From contig NHZP01000012.1 in NCBI GenBank assembly GCA_003313425.1, positions 62,001 to 126,000 of the forward strand: a stretch of 64,000 nt of DNA. The letters are read 5' to 3'. Positions 1 through 12,639 of the stretch are shown here, piece by piece. The stretch is from Pseudopyrenochaeta lycopersici. Taxonomy: Eukaryota; Ascomycota; Dothideomycetes; Pleosporales; Pseudopyrenochaetaceae. Below the pieces are notes generated by a model. That model ran no database searches. It was given only the letters and a program-made list of their open reading frames with translations, and was not told where the DNA came from. Both the position numbers and the translations under genes were made by a program. Position 1 is the first letter of the stretch; every line of letters begins with the position of its first letter.

Positions 1-3000
1 CCTGTTGTTAGCTAGTCTTACCTTTATTCCTGCTACCTGTAGAGGAACTAGGCTGTGTAGAGGTGTTAGGCGTAGCTCGCTCGCAGATAACCTGTAGTGT
101 ATACGAGTGTTACTAGTATTCTGTTTAGTAGTATACGTTAGGGAATTTAATTATACCCTAACAGTAATTAAAGCGTAGTACGTGTAGTTTCTTCTAGCAG
201 AATCCTAATACTAGGTTAAAGGCCCTATACTAGTTAAGAACATAAGCAGAAGTATACTTAAAGTAAGAATTAATTTTTATGTAAAATTTAACCCTGTAAG
301 TAATAGATTCTAAAGTAACGCCTTTATATCTTTTATATATAATAGGCGTAATAAAAGGAATTAGTTAGAACCCCTAGGTGAGCTAGAGGAACTACTGTAA
401 GATAAAGTTTGTATCTACCCTGTTGTCTGCTAATATCTAGGTAACGTAGGGGGCGTTTTCTTATTATCTAATTATGCTTAAGAAAGCAAACTAGTCTAGG
501 CTGTCTAGACACAGCTTATCTTTTTAGACAGCCTGCGTGCGTTGCAGGAGTGCCTGCGCTACGGGCTTGTGTATGCCGCCCTAGTAAGTAGCAGCTAGCG
601 CAGTTTTCTAAGACTAATTATTAACCCTAGATAAAGGACTTTTATCTAGGGTTACTCTTCCCTTAAATAAATAACGTCCTTAGCTTTATTACTATTACTA
701 TTAGAGGCTTCTTTATAGTTAGAGTTACTAGTCTCTAGGCTTACGTGCACGTAATAATTAGTAGCTAGGTTACTGCGCGGATTTCTTTAATACTAGTTAC
801 GGCTAGAGTCTACGTTGTAAGGCTTAGGACTGTTAGCTAGCTTGTAGTTACCTATTCTATTATCTTTAAACAACAGACGTAGGCCTAGAGTAGGCTCACT
901 AGCTTTCTTAATAGGCTTATCCGCCGCTGTCCTTAGAATAAATTTATAAGGCGGTGCTAGGCTTAGTCTAGCTAGCGCGTTACGCCCCTTTGTTTAATTA
1001 GCGAGATACTAAGGCAATTACTAGAGGTCGTAGCTCTAATATGTATTATCAATTATATTATAAAGAGATTAGAAGTTAGTAGTAGTATGGACAGCAGGCG
1101 CGCTGCTAAGGCTCTGTTAGAGATAGCCTAGAAGCTTAGCCTAAAGCTTATACGCTTAAGTTACGGTAATCTATCTAAGCTAAGTAGCGATAGCGTTAAA
1201 CTCTGTCTAGAACAGAGCCTATGCTTTAACTGTAGTAGGGTATTCTAGCGAGCTACGTTCTAGGAAGACTAAAGTATTATATTACTATTCTGCTGTAACG
1301 TAGTAGTTATAGTTGCTAAAGATAGAGTTAAGGACATAAAAATACTTAAAGTTATCTTTATATTAACATAAAAACCTATTAGGCTCTTATAGTAAGGTTT
1401 AAGCAGAACTGCTAGTAGCTTAAAAGATAAATTATGCTTATATATTATTATGTTACTAGTCTAACCTATTATTTTTAAAATAGTTAAGTATCTTCATAAT
1501 CTACCTATAAAGATTAGGACCCTTAGAGTATACTAGAGGCACCCGAATTTACTTATTCTTTATAGATAAGAACTAATATAACCTCTTAATCTTATAGTAG
1601 AGCTTAGTTAGATAAGGGCTTAGCGTTACTATGTCGCCTAGGGATGTTTAGTATTCGCAAGTAAGAGGAAGGTTAGTTAAGAGCGGAACACGCTGAGGGG
1701 AACTAAACTTATTAAGAATACCGCCTACTGCGTTACTTTATAGGAGGATTTATGTAGGCGTACTTATTCCTCCTAGTAGAGGCTTATTTATAGCTCTTAG
1801 GGCTAGCTGTAATAGAGTAAGTCTAGTAAGGCCTAAAACTTTAGGAGAGCTAGATAATAGATAGTCGCGCAACGCAGAGTTACGCTTATTCTTAATTTCT
1901 TGTAATAAACCTTCTAAGGTCTTATAGTTAGCGATAAGCTTATTCTACTACTTACTAAGCTTATTATATTCTTTAACTAGCTTATCCTTTTATTAAGTAA
2001 AGCTGCGTTATTATTTAGTTAGTTCCTGCTTTAGAGTAGAAGCGTTAAGGTAGTATATCTCTAATAACTTCTTATCCTTATTAAGAGTATACAGGGTATA
2101 CCTAAATAGTGTTATTAGGCATGTAAGTTGCGTAGGCTTAAAGCTTAAGAACTTACTAGGGTAGTTCTTTACGAGCTAGATACCTAAAGGTGCTAATCGC
2201 TAAATAGAAGCAGGTAGACTTAAGCTCGCGGATAGTAGTAAACCTAGAAGGCTACCTAGAGGAAGATAGTTATTAAAGTCCTTAGGGAGACCTAGATTAG
2301 CAGCTTCCTTACGTAGCTGCATCTAATAAGCTCTCTTAGCATGCTGTGTTGTATTGCGAGAGAAGGAATATAGGTTAACTTCCTTAGTTAACAAGTTAGT
2401 ATAGGAGCTTGTTAGCGTAAATTTAGGGTACTCTACGTCTTTAATAATAGGGTTTTCTAAGATAACTAGTTTTAAATCCTCTATAGCCTTATTCTTATTC
2501 TTCTCCTAGCGTTAATAAGCCTTTTCCCTAAGTTAATTATAAGCCGCCTGTGTTTTAGCTAACGCGTCGTCTTTCTAATAGGCTTAAAATTTAGGCTGCT
2601 AGCTAGAGGACCCTTTATTGTAAGAGCTGTCTGCTATTAGGCTAAATAAAGAAGGTTAGATAGAAGTAAGAGTCGCTGTAGTAGTAAAAGTAAAAGTAAA
2701 AGTAAAACTAGAGGGAATCCTTAAGCTTTAGTAAGTAGACTTAAGATTTAACTGTTAGTTAAGTAGTGTTATTAGTTAGGTAAGGTTACTAGGACTAGGA
2801 TAAATACTTAAGAGTGTTATATATAGGCTAAGTTTAGAGAATTACCTAATTAGGAAGTTTTAGAGGGTAAATACGTGCTTAAGGCAGCACGTGCGCGTAA
2901 TTAAAACACACGTATAGACTATAGTATGTAAAAGTAGGAATAATCCCTAGAGTGTTCCTATTTAAAGAAGGGAATAATAGGACGTATCTTATTAATAATA

Positions 3001-3322
3001 ATCCTAGCGTTTAGGTAGCGTAAAGCGTAGGCACTAAGGTGCGAAATAGGTTACTTATAAGGAAACCTAGTAAATTCTAGGCTATTCTAAAGCTTAACTA
3101 AGGGGGAATAGCTTATAAAATTTTAGCTAAACTAGCAGCAGAGGATAGCACTGTAAATTAACTATCGTGCGAGGGCTATCCTAAAGCTTAACTAAGGGGG
3201 GATAGGATCTAGTCCTAGTACGTTAGTACTACCTTACTGTTAAACTTACCTAAGAGGTAACAGCTTAAGTAACTGTATGTTAACTACAGAGAGGAGCTAA
3301 AGCGCTGTATAATCTGCTATTA
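1..3322. other. RIP-degraded repeat DNA, no intact gene
   Basis: There is no open reading frame of useful length. CpA is scarce and TA/TAG words are very common, as expected after RIP. On the minus strand a coherent Lys/Leu-rich reading frame can be followed from about 2640 down to about 1760. It is interrupted only by TAA and TAG codons, which suggests a former protein of about 290 residues with coiled-coil character. I do not recognise the family. A short (AAAAGT)n run lies near 2684-2708. The left edge of this unit is outside the window. Confidence 0.6.
3080..3205. repeat. Pair of 32-bp direct repeats
   Basis: Two near-identical 32-bp copies containing CTAAAGCTTAACTAAGGGGG lie at 3080-3111 and 3174-3205, 94 bp apart. 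They sit inside RIP-degraded DNA and differ by transitions and a base at the end of the G run. They may be subterminal repeats of a lost transposon, but no partner was seen. Confidence 0.6.
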
Positions 3323-3624
3323 TGTAAGGCAGTTAACACGCACAGTTAGGACAGTCTTAGTTAAAGAAACTTAATTTAAAAGGAAATGGATAAAATAGCA
3401 GATACCTCTTACCTTCGGGGGAGAGGTGCTGCCTATATACATGAGCTAGAGCAGGCTAGTCCCGATCCAGTTACCTAGCTTAGTGAAAGGTAAGAGGTAA
3501 CAGTTACCTTTCACCTGCGTCTAGTAACTTGGCAGGATCGTTACCTTTCACCTGCGTCTAGTAACTTGGAAGGATTGAACCCTTTCACCTGCGTCTAGTA
3601 ACCTGAAAGGATTGAACCCTAACA
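3323..3624 (+). repeat. Solo LTR, family R, copy 1
   Basis: This 302-bp sequence starts TGTAAGG and ends CTAACA (TG...CA). It aligns end to end with the copy at 58920-59221, and the differences I see are transitions. The 3' half holds three tandem units built on CACCTGCGTCTAGTAAC. The flanks share ATTA on both sides (3319-3322 and 3625-3628) rather than a clean 5-bp duplication. It interrupts a minus-strand gag-like remnant. No internal domain follows, so it is probably a solo LTR left by LTR-LTR recombination. Confidence 0.8.
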
Positions 3625-4310
3625 ATTAGGTTTATATAATTATTTATAGGGACTAAAGGATTAGTATACTAACTATAATTCTTCTTAAATTATTAGAGAG
3701 AGAGCGGCAGAGTTAGTTAATCTAGGCTCCTTTATTTAGGTTAGTATTAGCTACTAGCCTTCTAAAATCTATAAAGTAGGATAAGAAGTTCTTCTTTCTC
3801 TATTTTAAGTTATCTAATTAGCTCTACGTAGTAAGTTCTTAGTTTAGATCTTTATAAGTAGTATTAAAGAATCTAATAAGTTAATTTATAGTTATAATAT
3901 CTTTATCTATAAAAGGGTCTACTAGTATAGTAGAGTTATACTTAAGATAAGAGTATGCGTAGATTAGGTAGGCTTCTTTATTTATAAATTAATTAGCGTT
4001 TCCTTTTAACTTATATTATAGTTTTATTAAGAAGAGTAGGAAGTCTTTCTTTCTTCTACTAAATATAAGTAGGTTAGAGAGTTATTCTAATTTTAGCCTA
4101 ATTATAGGGGGTTTAGAAAGGGAGGTTTAGGTTATAGGTAGAGTAAGAGTTATAGGAGAGGATCTATTACTAGATAATATCTTTTTATTACTTAGTTAGC
4201 TCTTAGCTTTAGTTATTATAATAGCTAGAGTAGTAGTAAACTTTATCTTAATTACCTTAAGTCCTTAGCGTAGAGTTACTATCTCTTTATAATAGCAGGC
4301 TTCCTGCTTA
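3625..4310 (-). pseudogene. Gag remnant of an older Gypsy element (Gypsy-3)
   Basis: Read on the minus strand, this stretch resembles a Ty3/Gypsy gag core (Retrotrans_gag type): a PxFxGxRKD-like start, then a Leu-rich helical region and a LxNLKQ-type segment. All stops seen are TAA or TAG. The same frame reads across the Gypsy-2 insertion: it starts near 12600, runs down to 12472, resumes at 4315 and continues to 3625. It is cut again by the family-R LTR. The frame drifts near 3700, so a frameshift is likely. Pol and the LTRs of this element were not found. Confidence 0.5.
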
Positions 4311-4315
4311 GATAG

Positions 4316-4520
4316 TGTTAGGGACTGTTAGTAGAGGTCGAGGTTAAGTGATAGGGGATAGTATTAAGACTAATCCTTAACCTCTGCTCTAAGGGGGTAG
4401 CTCTTATTTATATACTAGCCTGTCTCTAGTGTAGTCCTAAGCCTTTCTAGGCTCTATCTGGTATAGGTCTAAGGGCCCTCCGCTAGGTCGTCCCCCGCTA
4501 GGTCTAGTGTGTTCGTAACA
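4316..4520 (-). repeat. Gypsy-2 3' LTR
   Basis: 205 bp, TGTTAGGG...GTAACA. It pairs with 12262-12466. The adjoining purine-rich tract (AAAAAAAAGGGGAAGGTAAT on the minus strand, 4521-4540) is the expected plus-strand primer and fixes the orientation. Confidence 0.9.
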
Positions 4521-5217
4521 ATTACCTTCCCCTTTTTTTTAAGGGTTGTCCCTAACCTGTATGGACGTTACGCGCACGCTGTTCGCGCCGCTCTAGTCCT
4601 AACGCGTCTCTAGTTGTTTGCTAGGTAACGTAATATATTTCCTGTAGGCGGCTTTTATAGCTTTACCTGTAAATCTTTTTACGTAAAGTAGCTGCCTTCA
4701 CGACTGTTATACAGTCGCCGTTTCCTAGCTGCCTCAGCGTGTTCCTTTCTTACAACTGCTGTTAGCTGGGGCCTTACGTGTTTAGCTTATAAAGTTTGCG
4801 TATATAACGCTGTTGCGTGAGTAGGTTATTATAGCCTGTCCCTACTAGCTGCTCGTTACCCCTTTACGTGGTTTACCCTTTACAGGTAAGTTGCTAGCGA
4901 GCTGCTGCCTACAACTACCTTAGTGAGAGGCCAGGTTTTAGAGGGTCTGTAGGCGCAGAGGTGTATAAGTGTACTGCTCCCCTTCTCTCTGCTACCCACA
5001 TCTACTTCCTTCTTCTAGGCAATTACACTACTCTTTAACTTACTTAATAGGTTCCTAAATGCTAACTAGCGTAAGTAACGCGCCTCTTCCTAGTTACATC
5101 TACAGTTTGCCTAGTAACATACAGCTGCAGCTATTACTTACTTAGTTTTAGTGCGAGGCCTGCATCTCTGCTCTCTCTACAGTGTCCTGCGGGGACCCTA
5201 ACAGTACAGTTTAGGGC

Positions 5218-6254
5218 ATGTTTTGTACGTTTTGCTTAGGCGAAAGCTATTATGTCCGCAAGAATAACTTTAGTATATGCGGCTATTGTTCCTCCTAGAA
5301 GAAGGGGGGTTATGTTAAGGTAAGTAACTTGCCTTTACTTCTAGGTTTAGCTGACAGGTCTCCTAGATTAAACCTTTATTTTAGCGTGCTGTTAATTTAC
5401 TTAACTAGCTAATTGCAGTTATAAATTATAAAACTGATGCGGCCTTGTCCTGTCTTTAACCCAGGGATTCGCTGTCTAAGATCTTTGTTGTTAATAATTA
5501 TATTGCGCTTACCTAGACGCGTACTTATAATTATACTGTAGAGTTATGTTAGGCCTTCTCTACTATATTACAGGCCTATAATCGCCTTGTTTGTTCCTAT
5601 CCTAAGGGGGAGATTAAGTTTAAGAAGGCCCGCTAGGTGTCTTAAGAGTTGAACGTTAAGCGATACAAAGTAACTTTCTTACTGCTTCCTTTAGTAATAC
5701 ATAGCTAATATATGCAGTTAGGAATTAGTACGTCTGGTTTAAAGCGCCTAGAAAATGTAGTTATAGATAAAGGTATTAAGCGCAACTTTTAGTCTACTAG
5801 GTATTATAGTAACTATAAGCGTCGCTAGTACTATTATAGAACTAATATTCCTGCTAAGTCTAACGTTAGTTTGCCCTTTACCCCTTCGCCTGTTAAGAAG
5901 TCTATTTATTTAGGTTTACCTCTTACCTTTAGTAGTTCTGTTAGTAGCTAGGCTTTAGCGCTTAGGATTGTAGCTACGTTAGGTCCTAAGCGGGATCGTA
6001 ATACCTCTATATTGCCTTCCTTTTAGCCTTCTGTTTCTTCTAGTGCTTAGTCTACCCGCCCTTAAGCTGCCCTTTGTTCTACGGAGTCGCCCTTAAGTCC
6101 TGTTCCTATAAATGCGTTTAATAAGGTCTTTTATAGTAGTTTCTTGCCCTTTACTAGTCCTCCTACTAGTAGTTATGCGTCGCGTTATTCTAATCGCCTG
6201 CGTTAGGCGGATGCTAGTTAGCGTAGAGGTAGTAACGTAGAGATAGAGGACTAA
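5218..6254 (+). pseudogene. Antisense accessory gene of Gypsy-2, RIP-degraded
   Basis: This plus-strand gene lies inside a minus-strand Gypsy element, between the end of pol and the 3' LTR. The first recognisable exon (from ATG 5218) encodes a C-x2-C-x14-C-x2-C cluster (CTFC...CGYC), probably a zinc site, and ends at a GTAAGT donor near 5320. A likely last exon runs from an acceptor at 5418 to a stop at 6254. It holds about 279 codons in one frame with about fourteen TAA/TAG codons and no TGA, as expected if RIP converted CAA, CAG and TGG. The C-terminal half is rich in Ser, Pro, Arg and Lys. I do not recognise the family. Exon joins between 5320 and 5418 are uncertain. Confidence 0.5.
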
Positions 6255-6299
6255 ACAGGTTTAGGGCGTGTTTCTAGTAGGCCTTATATAGGGTGTATT

Positions 6300-9200
6300 A
6301 GTTTAGTTTATAGGTATATAGTAATATTATAAATGTCTTCCTATTCTCTTCTAAGCTTCTTCTAGGGCTAGCCCTGTCGTCGTTCTAGTTATCTTCTAAG
6401 GGGTGCTTAGGGGTTGCGCTCTAGGGATGCTAGGTAGTCTTATAGGAGTTTGTTATAGTAGTTAAGATTCTCTTCTAGCTCCTAGGTCGCATCTTTAATA
6501 CTCTAACTTAGCTACTTTACCTTAAGCTCGCGCCCCCTTATAAGAGTTTCCCTGTAATCTAGGATTCCTTCTACTTTATATTAATCTCCTACGGGGGCGT
6601 CTACTAAGTCCTAGACAGGGCCTGGTTAGAACCCTCTCTATATTAGGGGTTCTACCTAGAGCTCTAATAAAGATACGTAGAAGATAGGGTAAATTCGCGC
6701 TATTAATAGCGAGAGGGCGAGCCTGTATGCTAGCTTACTAATACGCTCTTTAATATAGAACAGCCCTAAGTGTCTTACTGCGAACTTCTTTAAGGGTCTT
6801 AAGGTTACTATATTCTTTACCTATAACAGCACTAGGTCTCTAATAGAGAAGTGTTAGTTAGACTGTTTCGCATTATACTACTTTACATTACTTTGCTGCG
6901 CCTTTTCTAGGCGTGCCCTTACCTCCTCCTATTATTAGTGCTATTTATTTAGTCTGTTACTAACTTGCCGCCTAAGTTCTGGTGCTCCTGCGGGACCTTC
7001 CTAGGTTAGAGGCAGTTTACGGAGCTAGTAGCTGTTAGGGATTCTATCAAATCCTTTTAGGTCTATCCTAAACGCCGCCTTAATAGGGCTTACGCTGTAT
7101 ACTAAGTAGTTTTTTAAGTTGTAGGCGTACTCCGCGTAGGGTAGTAGCTCTACCTAGTTATCTTGCTAGTAGTTTATATAGATGCGGAGGTAGGTCTCTA
7201 GTTCCTGGTTCTAGCGTTTAGTTTGCCTATCTGTTTAGAGGTAGAAAGCAGTGCTAAGCCTGTGTTTAATTTTAAGGTGGTAACAAATATCTAACTAGAA
7301 CTAGCTTATAAATACTAACCCTTAATCTAATAGAAGGGTGTCTAGTAGCCCCTACTTAAGGAAGCATTATTTTAGCAGTAACTCTGCTACCTGCTAGGAC
7401 ATAATTATCTTTATTACGGGTAGGTACTAGACATATTTTATAAAGTAATCTACTAGTACTAGTATAGCGTTATACTTGTTCCCTTTATCGTCCGCTAACT
7501 TTAGTAGGTCTGTAATAAAGTCTAGGGAGTAGTGCCTCTATACTATCTTAGGAAGGGGTAGTAGTAATAATAGGCCCTAGGGCTTATATCTCTAGATCTT
7601 GTTTAGCTAGCACTGCAGGTACTAGCTAATATACTTCTAGGTATCTTTCCTAAGGTAGGGCTAAAAGTATTTTCTTTAGAGAACCTTAGTAGTTTTATCT
7701 ACTTTATAATACCCTCTTATAAGGTTATTATAGTTCTTCTAGAGTATATTTACGCAGAGTAAGGCGTCCTTAGGGATCCACACTTTCCCGCTCCTACGTA
7801 GGAGGCTCTTAGAGTTAACTTCCTAAGTGCTAGCCTCCTTCTTTACTTCGCCTGCGTCCTAACCTGCTAGCGCTGTAAAGCTAGGACAGGCCTAATCCCG
7901 TGCTTGCACTAGCTAGACGTGTTTAAGGAGGCGTCCTAGAACTTCTAAAGCGTAGGCAGACTCTTCCTGCGTAGCTACTACTATAAGGTAGTTAGGTGCT
8001 ATTACTTAGAACCCTAAGCTACGTAAAGGCCCTTTAGTAGCTAGTAAGTATAATAGCCTAGCTTATAGGTTTCCCTCTATACTAGCTTCATCGCCTATAG
8101 TTTAGCTACAGGCAGGGACAGGCGACGCATTACTAATAACTAACTGCTTATTAGGGAATTCCTAGGCAGGTAGATTCTCTTTTAAGAGTTAACGCGGACC
8201 TAGCTAGGTTCCGTCCCTAGGGAGGTATAGTTCCTGTGCTACCTGTAGGGTAGTTAGAGCTATAGACTCTTAAGGTGTCTACTATTAAAGCTTTTATTAG
8301 AGCGTAAGGAGCATCGCACCTCTTAATGCTTAAGGTTCTCCCGCTAGGAGTCCTTACGCAAAGTTAGGCCTTTAAGAGGGCCCGTTAGCAAGGTTCTTAG
8401 GTCCTAGTTTATACTCTACTTTAAAGTCAAATTCTGCTAGCTCCTTAGCCTATTAGGCCTGCTTAGGAGAGAGCTCCTTTATTATTATAAAGTATTAGAG
8501 GTTGTTATAGTTAGAGAGTACCTAGATTATTATTAGGGTGTGTTAGAGGTAGTGCCTCTACGTCCTAAATACTTCTACGATAGCGCAGAGCTCCTTATTA
8601 TAGGTGTGCTAATTTAGGAATAGTCTAGAGAACTTCTTACTCTAGAATGTAACAGGCTTCTAGTAACGCTCTATTGCCTGCCTAGTTAAGGCTAGTTGTA
8701 AGAGGATAGCAGCTATTATAAAGTCTAAAGCGTTAGTAAGAACTATTACTAGTTCTACTAGGTTAAAGTACTAAAGCACAGGGGCTTCTAAGAACTTCTA
8801 ACGCAGCGTAAGGAACGCGTTCCTCACGTAGTTAGGCCACGCCTACGGCTGGTACTATCTTGTAGGTCCCTTGCAACTCTTTACAGCCTTATTCGTAGCC
8901 TTACCTGCAAGGGGCGTACTTAGGTCTGTTACTAGGTTCTAGGCAGTTATTATATAGTCCACTAACAGACGTACTATAGCAGAGTAGTTAAAGATAAATC
9001 TTTAATAGAAGTTAGCGAACCTAAGGAATACTTAGATGTCCTTATAGCCCTAGGGTTCTAGCTACTCTCTAATAGTTTATACTCTTACAGGGTCTATTAC
9101 TACGCCTCCTAGGGTTACTATAAACCCTAGGAATTCTACAGATCTAGTAGAGAAGGTATACTTGCTTACCTTGCAGTACAGGCCCTATTTTATAAGTTGG

Positions 9201-12200
9201 TCTAAGACCTCCTCTACGTAGCTGTCGTAATCTTTCTTATTCTCTAAGTAGATTAGTATATTATCTAGATATACTACGCAAGTGCGGTCTACGAGCCCCC
9301 TAAGGGCTCTGTAGATATAGGACTAGAAGGTCGCTAGCGCGTTAGATAATCTAAAGAGTAAAACAAGGTACTTAAAGTAGCTATACCGCGTCTTAAACGC
9401 TGTTTTCTACTTATCGCCCTCCTTAATCTAAAGTCTATAATAGGCGTCTTAGATATCTAACTTTATAAAGATTTACGCCTTTAAGAGGTAGTCTAGCATC
9501 TCGCTTACGAGGGGGATTAGGTACTAGTTCTTTACAGTTACTTTATTTAGGCCTTAGTAGTCTACGTATAGCTAGAGCGTTCTGTCTAATTTTAGTACAA
9601 AAAGGATTAGGGCCCCTACTAGCGACGTGCTGGGCCAGATCTATCTCTTCTCCTGCGCTGTGTTAAGGTATTCCTAGAGGATGTTTAGCTCTTAGCGCGA
9701 GAGGTTATAAATAGGGAGGTTTAGGACTTTTTGTCCCTCCTCTAACGTAATCACGTAGTCGTACTCCCTGTAGGGGCGCAGTACCTCTATCTAATACTTA
9801 CTAAAGGCGAGCTACTTATAGTGCAGCTTCTAGGGGACGTGCCTCAATTCCTCTTCGTCCAGGCGGTCTCTGGCGGGGTTAACCTGCGGGGCATCCTCCT
9901 TAGCTAGACTAGAGAGGATACAGGGTGCTACCAGGAGGGTGGCGCGCTGATTAGAGTTCCTGTTGCGTATACTGGATACTACGCGCCGTGCCGTCTCTGC
10001 GGGCAGCTAGGCTAGCTAGGGTTCTCTTCAGACACACTCCTTTAGGTAGTCTGCGATACCAAGGACCAGGTTTTACAGCTAGAGTAAGCCCTAGCGATAG
10101 AACTATTCTGCGTTATATTCTACATCTCTACTAGGCTTAGCAGGTTCTAATAGATTCGCGGCAGTTGCCCAACGCATCTCCTCTTAGACTGCTCTTTTAG
10201 CCTTACTAGTTAGGGTGTTGCAGGTTAGGGCTCCTAGGTAGAGGATATAGGCTATCTCTCTAGAGCCGACATCGCCTAACAGGTCTGCAGCGGTAACAAC
10301 TTAGACCTAGTTAGTATCTCGCGCGGCCTACTATTTAAATTCTCCTATAGAGAATTAAATCTTAGGATTAGCTTCCCTTAGCTATAGGTATCCTAGGATA
10401 AGGTTATAGCCTTTAATATTAGTAGACTAAAACAGTTATAGGCCTACCTGTTTTGCTATGCCTTTTAAGTCCTAGCACTAGATGGACAGATTATATGCGG
10501 CTCCTAGTAGGAGTAGTCGATTATTAACTAGGCTTGCCGTAGGCTTCTAGTAGTAGTTTACTCTAGGCAGGAAGTAAAGCTAGGTAATCTTGCTTAATAC
10601 GATATTAATCTCCGCGCCTAAGTCATATAGGGCTTAGAGGGGGAGCGGGAGTCTATTAGCTACCTGTAGCTAGACTTCAATCGCTATCTAGAGTGCTTTC
10701 CCCTAGGTGTTAGGCCCTAGTAGTAGTTAGGACAGATTAGTGACTAGAGCGTTGCGTTTCCTAATTAAGGCCTAGGTTAAGTTTGTTCGTTAGCTCCGCC
10801 TCTCGCGTTTCCCTAATTACGATTCTTCTAGTAGGGTTAGGTTATGCCCTGCTTAGCTAGGTCCTAGGAGTTTTCAGGCGTCCCCTAGTACCGCGGCAGG
10901 TTCTATATAGGCTTTAGACGGGGCAATCTTTAGGAGTAGTTTGTCTCTAAGGGTCCGTTATCTTACTTCTTACTAGTCCTCTGCGGGTTAGAGAAGGAGT
11001 TCAACGCTAGGCGTTTACTCTAAGAAGGGCCTTTAGCAGTAGCTTTTTAGGTGTCTCCTAGGAAGCGATTGGCGCAAGTTACAGTTTCTGCGTTACGTAG
11101 GGCCCTTTTAAACTTAGGCTACAAGTTAATAGTCTTAAGGACCCTAGTGCGTATGATCTCCCTGCGGTATTCCTCTAGAAGTCTTAACTATATAAAGGCG
11201 ATCTTTAGCTTATAGTTATCCTCCCCGTCCTCTAGCTTAAAGAAGTTGTAGGTTAGAAGGGATTCCTTTTTCCCTAGCTAGAGGAGGAAGGTGTTAACAT
11301 TATTGTCCCTCCGCTACTTAAAGTTAAAGAACTAGAGGTAGTTATTATAGCGGGTGAGGATAGGATCTTAAACTAGCTTACGTTCCTCCTATTTAAGGTG
11401 AGCTTATAAGGTAATACTCCCTTTGTTAATACGTTATTAGAGGAGTTCTTAGTAGACGTAATACTGGATCGTCCCTAGAGCCTAATAGGTGCGGGTTACT
11501 GTGTCTTCTAGCACCTAGGCGTACGCGAAGGCAGTTTCAACGTCCTTTACCTATTAGTCTACATACTATGCTAATAGGGCTTAGGTTTCTAATCCTACTT
11601 TTAGTTTAGGTTGCACACTATTTAGAGCCCTAATAAGCTTCCCTGCCTTATTAAAGGCGGGCCAGGGGGGTTCTAGTGGCTTCCTAGCCTGTCTTACCCT
11701 TAGTGCTTGTAACGCGTAATTGATTTAGTCCTTTAGCTTTTTGATCGCTTCCTCTAAGGCTCTGGTCTCTTTTACCTTAAAGAGGTTAGCTAATAGACCT
11801 TAGATAAACGTTTTATTTAAGATTCCTGTTATTAGCTTTTTCCTAGCAGAAAGGGGTTAGGTTTCTGCTAGGACGTTAGCGGCACTAGACACCTCCGTTA
11901 GGGTTTCGCTAACCTAGTTAAGTCTACTACTGTAAGTGCGTTAGTCTGGAGGTAGTCCTGACCCTTACTGCAGAGTACCTATTATATTAGAGTCCTAGGG
12001 GTTTTAGTTTAGGGCGTCTAACGTGTTTAATTGTTAGGGGTCTTCTAATGTCCCTAGGTCTCTCTAGGCGTCTTCAGTACTTCCTTAGGGAGGCTCTAGG
12101 TTAGCGTTGCTCCTAGGTCTTCTGCAAGTGCCTACTATAATACTTCCTCTTTTTTTTTCTTCTTTTACTATTAGGATGTGGGCGTGCTGTCCCTAGGCTC
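6300..12200 (-). pseudogene. Gypsy-2 gag-pol, RIP-degraded
   Basis: The minus strand carries a degraded Ty3/Gypsy polyprotein. Near 9640-9530 a frame corresponds to the reverse-transcriptase block [27 protein letters not shown], recognisable as GALIL-F, K-D and VDY followed by GLNKVTVK. Near 9260 a YLDN-I motif replaces the catalytic YLDD (D to N is a RIP-type change). RNase H and integrase should lie between about 8900 and 6800 and gag between about 12200 and 10800, but I could not fix their edges. It cannot be expressed. Confidence 0.8.
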
Positions 12201-12261
12201 TCGACGGTACTTCAGAGGAGAGTTTCTTAACTACTACCCCTAGGGTAAGAAGGATTAGAAT

Positions 12262-12466
12262 TGTTAGGGACTATTAGTAGAAGTTAAGGTTAAGTAATAG
12301 GAGATAGTATTAAGACTAATCCTTAACCTCTACTCTAAGGGGGTAGCTCTTATTTATATACTAGCCTGTCTCTAGTGTAGTCCTAAGCCTTTCCGGGCTC
12401 TATCCGGTATGGGTCTAAGGGCCCTCTGCTGGGTCGTCCCCCGCTAGGTCTAGTATGTTCGTGACA
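12262..12466 (-). repeat. Gypsy-2 5' LTR
   Basis: 205 bp, TGTTAGGG...GTGACA, followed by the target duplication GATAG (12467-12471). It differs from the 3' LTR only by C/T and G/A changes in the comparison by eye. Confidence 0.9.
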
Positions 12467-12639
12467 GATAGAGAGGCCTATAAGGCTTTATTTCTAGCTT
12501 TTAATACTTTACTACTAACTCTTAGTTCCTGTAGCTGTTATAGGATAAGCTAAAATAGATCTATATTTTCCTAAGAGGCTATAGTAAATAATATAATATA
12601 ATATTATAAGAGGCTATAAGTAGAGATTTTAACGCTTAA

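Larger units (their letters stand above)
4316..12466 (-). mobile_element. Gypsy-2: complete RIP-degraded Ty3/Gypsy retrotransposon
   Basis: This 8151-bp element has two 205-bp LTRs (4316-4520 and 12262-12466) starting TGTTAGGG and ending GTAACA or GTGACA. It is flanked by an exact 5-bp duplication GATAG at 4311-4315 and 12467-12471. A polypurine tract abuts the left LTR on the minus strand (4521-4540), so the left LTR is the 3' LTR and the element reads right to left. The two LTRs differ only by transitions, which is the RIP signature. It inserted into the Gypsy-3 gag remnant. An extra plus-strand gene lies between the end of pol and the 3' LTR. Confidence 0.92.

Noticed and set aside
3323..3624. 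Family-R copy 1 as the 3' LTR of an element to its left
   Set aside because: There is no purine tract beside it, and the minus-strand gag remnant appears to continue on both sides with ATTA at each edge, so a solo LTR fits better.
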